This document shows positions 58,073 to 64,000 of a DNA stretch of 64,000 nt, piece by piece; within the stretch, counting starts at the first letter, position 1, and each line of letters begins with the position of its first letter. Under the pieces are notes generated by a model that worked only from the letters and a program-made list of their open reading frames with translations, was not told the origin of the DNA and did no database searches. The DNA is taken from contig JAFISE010000117.1 of the NCBI GenBank assembly GCA_022560025.1, forward strand, positions 1 through 64,000. The letters are read 5' to 3'. Made by a program: the position numbers and the translations under genes. This stretch comes from Stagonosporopsis chrysanthemi. Taxonomy: Eukaryota; Ascomycota; Dothideomycetes; Pleosporales; Didymellaceae.

Positions 58073-58882
58073 TCACTCCCCGGCCTCCTTCACAGGGGTC
58101 ATCAGGCTTGAAGCAACACTTGTGATGCTACTGCCACTGCCACTAAGTCTTCGGCCGTGCCGTTTCAGGGGATCTGAAGCGGTGCTGAAAGGACGATCGC
58201 CCGCCGACGGTTGTCTAGGAAAGTACTCACCGATATCATATCCTGCATTTGCGGTGACTCGGTTCGGCGTCCTTGAGCGACTCTGCACAGGGCTCATACG
58301 GAAGGCCTCAGGACTCCAGGTCAAGCGCTGACTGGGACTTTGTTCGCCTGTGTGCCGCCGCTGGTGTCGTCGACCAGGTATCGCAGCCGGCAGTTGTAGT
58401 CTCGAGTTGATGCCCATCCATAAAGCTTCCTCGTCTTCGTTCCCGGTGTCTCTCCAGCCGCCCACGCCCTCGTAGTCACGCGTGAGCCCTCCTTCACCGA
58501 GCAGTGCTGTGAAGGATCCACTCTTCGGGCCCAGGAGTGAGGCGGGGTGGATGATTTCTTGTGAGGATGGCCCATTTCCATTACTATTATTTCGTCGGTT
58601 GCGGTTACGCGGCGGAGATGAATGTTCGGGGGACGGGTGCTGATGCTGGACAGCAACAGACTTCGGTGGTGCTGGAGACACCCAGGCACCTAACAATGCA
58701 GTGCCCAACTGTGTGTAGACTATAAAGCCACGAAAGGCCAGTAAAGAAAGCGCGATGGATGTCGTGACCACAGCGAAGACGGCCAGCGGAACAGACACGA
58801 TCACGATAATGAAAGGTGCCACTGCATACAGTGGATTCCAAGGGTTGAGCTCAAAGCTCAATTTGCCCAGACGAAACAGCAT
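58073..58882 (-). CDS. Conserved hypothetical membrane protein
   Basis: The safe ATG start at 58882 gives 269 residues; the same frame runs on upstream to 58978 but only to a GTG. It opens MLFRLGKLSFELNPWNPLY, then two membrane helices (AVAPFIIVIVSVPLAVFAVV and IALSLLAFRGFIVYTQLGT). The remaining 190 residues are disordered, Ser/Pro/Arg-rich, with GDYI-like SRTPNRVTANAGYDIG near the end. I do not recognise the family. Gene quality is supported by a long frame and by clear hydrophobic-then-polar composition. Confidence 0.6.
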   Translation of the reverse strand: MLFRLGKLSFELNPWNPLYAVAPFIIVIVSVPLAVFAVVTTSIALSLLAFRGFIVYTQLGTALLGAWVSPAPPKSVAVQHQHPSPEHSSPPRNRNRRNNSNGNGPSSQEIIHPASLLGPKSGSFTALLGEGGLTRDYEGVGGWRDTGNEDEEALWMGINSRLQLPAAIPGRRHQRRHTGEQSPSQRLTWSPEAFRMSPVQSRSRTPNRVTANAGYDIGEYFPRQPSAGDRPFSTASDPLKRHGRRLSGSGSSITSVASSLMTPVKEAGE

Positions 58883-59123
58883 GCTGCGTGTTGGGGGCGC
58901 TCCTGCCGTCCGAAGGGTGATGAGAGGAAGGTGGGGAGGTGCGTTGACATGTGAAGTTGCGGAGATGCCAAGCGTCACCCAGAGTTTGTTTTAGCAGTTG
59001 CGAGCGTCAACATTCCACCGCTGCCTCGGATATTCAGATTGTCCGTCTTCGTATGTCGCTCGTGGGTATTGAAAATGATGCCGTTAGTCGCTGAAGACTG
59101 TCCTCGTTGTTGTTGCTTAGGCT

Positions 59124-59351
59124 CTATGCGACGTGTCTCATTCCACGCTTCGGCGACATGCCAATACCGAGCACGATGGCACCGAGAGACGTTCCTTTGA
59201 AAATGCTTTCGTACTGTTCAACCTTGAGACGAGTGGAGTAGGGCTGACGTCGGATGCGCATAAAGGTCGCACCGGTCACGACAAGCCAGGTGCCAAAGAG
59301 GACTTCGTAGCGGTACTTCTCATACGCTTGCTCGAGCTGCTGGCTAACCAT
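59124..59351 (-). CDS. Small HIG1-like mitochondrial membrane protein
   Basis: A 75-residue frame starts MVSQQLEQAYEKYRYEVLFG and shows two helices (EVLFGTWLVVTGATFMRI and TSLGAIVLGIGMSP) joined by a basic loop RIRRQPYSTRLKVEQYES. Such two-helix hairpins with a short charged loop are typical of HIG1-domain and related respiratory supercomplex factors; I favour that family but it is not certain. The longer frame to 59597 adds sequence that does not look like protein. Confidence 0.55.
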   Translation of the reverse strand: MVSQQLEQAYEKYRYEVLFGTWLVVTGATFMRIRRQPYSTRLKVEQYESIFKGTSLGAIVLGIGMSPKRGMRHVA

Positions 59352-61482
59352 GGTGTGCGAAGGGATTGATGCAGCTGAAGGTGAAACGCGGAGGTGCAGC
59401 GAAATGCAGTTCAAAGTCGACGATATACAAACGCGATGGGGTGACAGTCGAAAGACACTGTTGCTGTTGTGCCAGGACTGGTGACGTAGATTTTTTCCGC
59501 CTCTCCCCTCACAAGCGTAATGCCGCCTTGCCGACACATCCAGAACACTATTGCCACACCACATCAACTTACGTCGCGTCCTTCTGGGCGTCGCCATTGT
59601 CCCTCTCTCGAAGTTTCGGATGCCAATCCATTCACTGGTAACTATGTACGCATGTTGTCCTTCTATGTTATCCTGGCACTTGTTTTACCATGTTCACGCG
59701 TTGCGCAATATCGTTACGTAGGCACGACTTCGCCTTTCCAACCTTCAACGAACAACATGCACAACAGACAACCGCCTTGAGGTGGGCGAAGCTTGAGCTT
59801 TTTCACATTGGTACATCTCGACAGCACCGCCATCTAGATCTTTTTTGACCAGTAGAAGTATGCTGACATAGACTACAATCGTGAACGATGCCCGATAACT
59901 TGGATCAACCAACACGGCTTTGCTCATTGTCATGTCAATATCGTCAACGCTATGTTAATCCTAGCACTTCTCCTGATGCCCAAGGGGTCACCTTGAACTT
60001 GGCTACTGAAAAGAGTCTTCAGTCTAGCAAAAGTGGAGCTCAAGCGTCGTCATTCATTGATCGTAGATGACAAGATTCATAGCTATGGCTGGCTGGTGGG
60101 ACGCACTTAAACTGAGCGCCATCTGGAGATACTATGCATCTGGCAGAAGCCTACACAAATGCCGCAGCCTCTCCTCTTATTCCATTCGGCGAAGCCAGAC
60201 GCTATCTATCAGGATTGTAGATCCATAGCTTTACTCCCTAGTAACCCTGACTTCCAAGATTAACGGACCAGTTCCTGACGCAATCCCAAACCGAATAAAA
60301 TAAATCCTAGATCAGCAGTCATTAACAACAGAAGTGAGATTTAGAAGAGACGGAAGCACGTCAGCCTTGGTGGAATCAGGTCATGTCTTTAGGGATCCGA
60401 GCTAAATGGTTGGGCCTCAGGGAGAATATTCTGCCGTGGGAGAAATGGGTGGTCTTTTTGCTTTCTCTAATTGACAATAGGTGCGAGTGCGAGTACGTTT
60501 GCAGTATGGGACACGAGGCAGGTCTGAAAAGTGTATTACAACTGGGGATGCCAGCAACCGAAAATCATCACCGTTCGGCACACCGTAGATACTCCGGAAC
60601 GGAAGCCGGATATGCAAGTTCCTTCTACGGACCCAAGGAGATTTCCTGTCCCGAGAACAAAGATCCCCCATTTCCATACTGAACAAGGCGCACACCAGAG
60701 AGGCTCAATGATTAGACATTTTCACTGATCTTAACTGTAGACACTTCTTACAACTTACACATCAGTACCGCCAGGTTTTCCATCATGCCAATGCTCCCGT
60801 CGAGAACCTTTCTGGTTTGCAGATACTGTTCGGGCGGCGAAGTTGTTTTGTGGTTCCTGCTGCCCCCTTGGCGCTCAAACACGTTAGTCAACGTGTGCGT
60901 TTCAACTTCGTCGCATCACCTAACAGCGCCTCAAGCAACCTATGATGGTACTAGGTATACCCCGAGAATGTAATCAGTTTGTTTCAGTCTTACGTTCTTG
61001 CTGTTTTGAGGGGTATTGGACGTTCGCATTCGCACCTGTAGCCCATCGCTGTTTCTTCGATTCGTTCATGCAAGGCATCACCTTGGCGGCATCCAGGGCT
61101 TTGATTCGCGAAATTGCTGACGCCGTTCATCTGTCATCAAATGTACAACGATCCGTTGACAGGAACACATGGAAGTGGACTCGAGAGTCGCAGCCTGGTC
61201 TGCGCCTTCCACTCTAGGTACTTCTGCTACCCTGCGCTCATCCACACACCAAGATGAGGCTTAGCATGTTTCGACGCCTACGGCCTTGGCGCATCGTATG
61301 CTCGCCACCTTGTCCCCCGTCGCACGAGATATAGTATCGAATCAATCCACGGTCGCAGATACACGTCTCCTATCACGACTTCCTGGCGATGCTGTCGCCG
61401 TGGCAGGCCACAGGCAAACAACTCTAAGCGATTCACTTCATGTATTAACGACCATTTGAGATACCCACTACGACTTCTAATA
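59352..61482. other. Gene-poor region, about 2.1 kb
   Basis: Several short frames on both strands (for example 59889-60070 and 60383-60682) lack domains, sensible starts or exon partners. I found no repeat or element. It may contain non-coding transcripts that cannot be recognised by eye. Confidence 0.4.
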
Positions 61483-64000
61483 ATGTTTGCTGCTGGTAAG
61501 CCGGTCTGGTACCTGCCGCTTGCGGTCTTGCTCACTGCGGCACTTCTATTCGCCTTCATCCTTGGCTACGATCGACACATCTTCTCCTATCATCAGGACC
61601 TGTATCCCGATAGCTTGACCACCTTCCTATCGGCAAACACCATCACCGCACTCAGAGAAGATGCGCGACTTCACCATGCTGTCCTTAGTCTCACCGAATC
61701 CGTTGCACAAACATCAAGCGATATTGGACAACGGTTCGGGATCCCAAACATGGAGGTCTTTGGTGCAACATTGGGAGACAGCATATCGGAGCTGCGTAAG
61801 AGGGACAGTGTGGCAGGCTGGAAGCGCGGACTTTTCGACGATATTGGGGGCCTGTTGGGCGGGCTGGGCTTGAACACTACGGGGGGATTGAGCGCCATCG
61901 TAGGAAATCTCGGTACTACCTTTACGGAAGGGCTTGCAACCCCTGCTCTGTTCCTCGGTATTGGTGTTGGGTATGGGATTCCACGTTCGCCTCGAATTAG
62001 ACTGACGTGAACAGTGTCGGCGCATCTACTGGCCTCAACATCACTGACGTGAGGTCAGCCACCGCACAAGCATCTAAAGTGGCCAGTGCCTTTAACGCAT
62101 CAGCGACGGGCATCAATCTCGCCGCCCAGAATATTGGAAATGGATTGGCCGGCCAGATCGCTCCAACACTGGGCGGGATGAACCTATCCATCGGACCGGC
62201 TGCATTCGCCTTGGCTTCTGGTATTGGCAACTCGACCTCCAAAGCTCTCAATTTGACGAACCAGATATTCCTACCTTCCAATGCCTCAGGTATTGAAGCC
62301 ATAGCGGGAAACCTGGGACTGGGTCTCAGCGGCCCAATCGTGTCAAATATAGATTTCCAGGCGGTGATGAAGAGCGCGGCAAGCAGCGGGATAGGTGCTT
62401 CTATCATGCAACAGCTACCTCAAATTGCAGCAGCTGCTGGCAATGGTCTCGGGGAGGGTGCAAGGAACGGACTTGGACTTGGCTCAAACCAGACTAATCA
62501 GATGGTACAGAAGCGACAAACATCTACAGATCCACTCCAAGGGATTGATTTGCCTGGGACTGTCAGTCAATTCACCAAGGGCTTGAGTCAGTCACTTCTT
62601 AACGGTGTTGATGTCAACGGCCTTGCAAGCAATTTGAATCTTACCAGCAACCTGGGAAGCATGATCGACCCCAACATGTTCCCCGCTGTTGCCGCAGGAG
62701 CTGGATCAGGTATTGGTATGGGCCTCGCAATTGGTCTCGCACTCAAGCCAGCGGACACACCTTCTCTGATCGCGCAGAGCGGTAACGTGAGCAGCGACAG
62801 CACGCAGGCAGCTACAGTAGCCGAGACATTCACGCAGAACCTCGTCTCTAACTTTCTGTTCAACAGCACGCTCTTGACGTCCGGCGGCGCCATATTATCG
62901 AACAACACACCGCAGCTCCTCAAGGACGCTGATGTAGCCAAGGCTGCCGAGGGATTCGCTAGAGGAAGCATTGAGGGTGTTGCAACCGCTTTATCGTCTA
63001 TCGGAGGTCTTCAGAATTTACTGAGCGGAAACTTCCAAGATGATGCAATGATGAAGGTCCCTGTTCTGGATGCTACAAAATTTAACGACTCGCTCAACGG
63101 CTCCGTTGTGTCCTTTGCACGCGGTTTTACGGGCGAAGGCACTATCTTGATTGGCAACGTGTTAAAAGGTTTCAACAAGAATGCAAGCAGTCCTCGGCCA
63201 ATGTTGAGGCAACGAGACGTTGCTCCCCTTGCTGATGAAGCAGTTGTTGGTATGATCGACGAAACATCTAAGAACACAGATGACTAATTGAAAGCAGTAC
63301 CGCACAACGCTCTCAGCGCTCGCCAAGCTCAAGATAACGTCAGCGCAGTGTCCCCTTTCCCGCTAGCAATCAACGAGGCTACTCTGATGGGTGGCAGCCA
63401 GCTGTTAATCGACACACTCACCTGTCAGGGTATTGGTGGGCTTGCTGCTGCGGCTCTTGGTACAATGAGCGGCAGCAAGAATAAGACAAGTGTGATGAGT
63501 ACGCCTCTAGACCCACGAGTCCTCGGATCCCTACCTCAAGGGCCTATTGAGTTTACATCAGAGGGCAACACGTTTCGTGTTGTTCTCAAAAATGCCGAGA
63601 TTTCAATCAATGGACTACCGGTCATCCCTTTTGGCATAATTACTGCGCTCCATGGTAAATATGTCTTCTCCACGCTCCGTTGTCTTGGCTGACCCCTACT
63701 CAGTACTCTTTATTATGCTGGCCTTTCTGCTTACACTGCCGCTGTACCTCATTCTTGGTGTTGTCTGGCGCCTCTCCGTTCTGGCTGGCTACCCTGTCAA
63801 CGAGATCAAGAACAAGAAATGGCGACTCGGTTTACTGATCACATTCGGCATCTCTGCAATAATTGGTATCGTGCTAGGTATCGTGGGCATGGGCAACTCT
63901 CGCCACTTCAGAAATGCACACGGCGTAAGGTTCAATTCCCCGAAGGGCTATTTGCAAGCTAACATGACCCAGATCTTTGGCCTTATCACTCTTCTCCTTA
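61483..64000 (+). CDS. Large membrane protein, 5' part; C-terminal region resembles a cytochrome b561 core
   Basis: Exons 61483-61970, 62015-63249, 63298-63654, 63704-63924 and 63973 onward are joined by introns of 44, 48, 49 and 48 bp. The TAA at 63285 lies inside the second intron. It starts MFAAGKPVWYLPLAVLLTAA, a membrane anchor. A long lumenal/extracellular part rich in Gly, Asn, Ala and Ser follows, with repeated helical units such as AQNIGNGLAGQIAPTLGG, AAAGNGLGEGARNGLGLG and many N-glycosylation sites. After GLPVIPFGIITALHG come helices VLFIMLAFLLTLPLYLILGV and LLITFGISAIIGIVLGIVGM and then RNAHG joined to IFGLITLL, which resembles the His-bearing helix of cytochrome b561-like proteins. 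The family is not sure. Confidence 0.65.

Noticed and set aside
63250..63297. Apparent stop codon TAA at 63285 in the last gene
   Set aside because: It lies inside a 48 bp intron with GTATGA donor, GACTAAT branch and CAG acceptor that restores the frame.

Overview
The window is nuclear DNA of a filamentous ascomycete, most likely a Dothideomycete of Pleosporales type. Genes lie close together on both strands. Most introns are 44-65 bp GT-AG introns with CTAAC/CTGAC-like branch sites, and the protein set is typical of the group (DUF2433-type phosphatase, rhodopsin-domain membrane protein, DUF6536 membrane protein, CE2 esterase). I rebuilt the spliced models by hand from reading-frame continuity and splice signals. 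Family assignments rest on recognised motifs; no database search was possible.

Layout. 1-14.5 kb: the tail of an RGG protein, a DUF2433/metallophosphatase-fold protein (-), the karyopherin Kap123 (+), the Niemann-Pick C1 homologue Ncr1 (+) and a possible small two-exon gene (-). 14.7-24.3 kb: an N2227 methyltransferase with a signal-like N-terminus (-), an MFS sugar transporter (-), a BTB protein (-) and COX15 heme A synthase (+). 25.6-35.8 kb: an Slm1-like BAR-PH protein (+), a type-B carboxylesterase broken by an in-frame stop (-), a 1000-residue alpha/beta hydrolase (+), a short-chain dehydrogenase (+) and the splicing factor CCDC130/Saf4 (-). 37.3-46.5 kb: a rhodopsin-domain seven-helix protein (+), an APC-family permease (+), a copper amine oxidase (+) and a DUF6536 membrane protein (-). 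47-49.8 kb: a head-to-head pair of the Ind1/NUBPL Fe-S factor and the ribosome-biogenesis protein Bfr2. 50.2-51.3 kb: an AT-rich element with terminal inverted repeats and a perfect target-site duplication. 51.4-64 kb: a one-helix conserved protein, a secreted CE2-type esterase, a HAD hydrolase, a paraoxonase-like protein, small and hypothetical membrane proteins, a HIG1-like small protein and the 5' part of a large membrane protein that runs off the window.

Most genes are unrelated housekeeping or accessory genes, as is normal for fungi. The clearest functional pairing is the permease followed by the copper amine oxidase, which suggests amine uptake and oxidation. The points most worth a second look are the transposon-like element next to the 51.4 kb gene, the carboxylesterase with a CAA-to-TAA type stop and a GC-AG intron, the signal-bearing N2227 protein and the metallophosphatase with altered metal motifs. 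I did not find a convincing undescribed multi-gene system.
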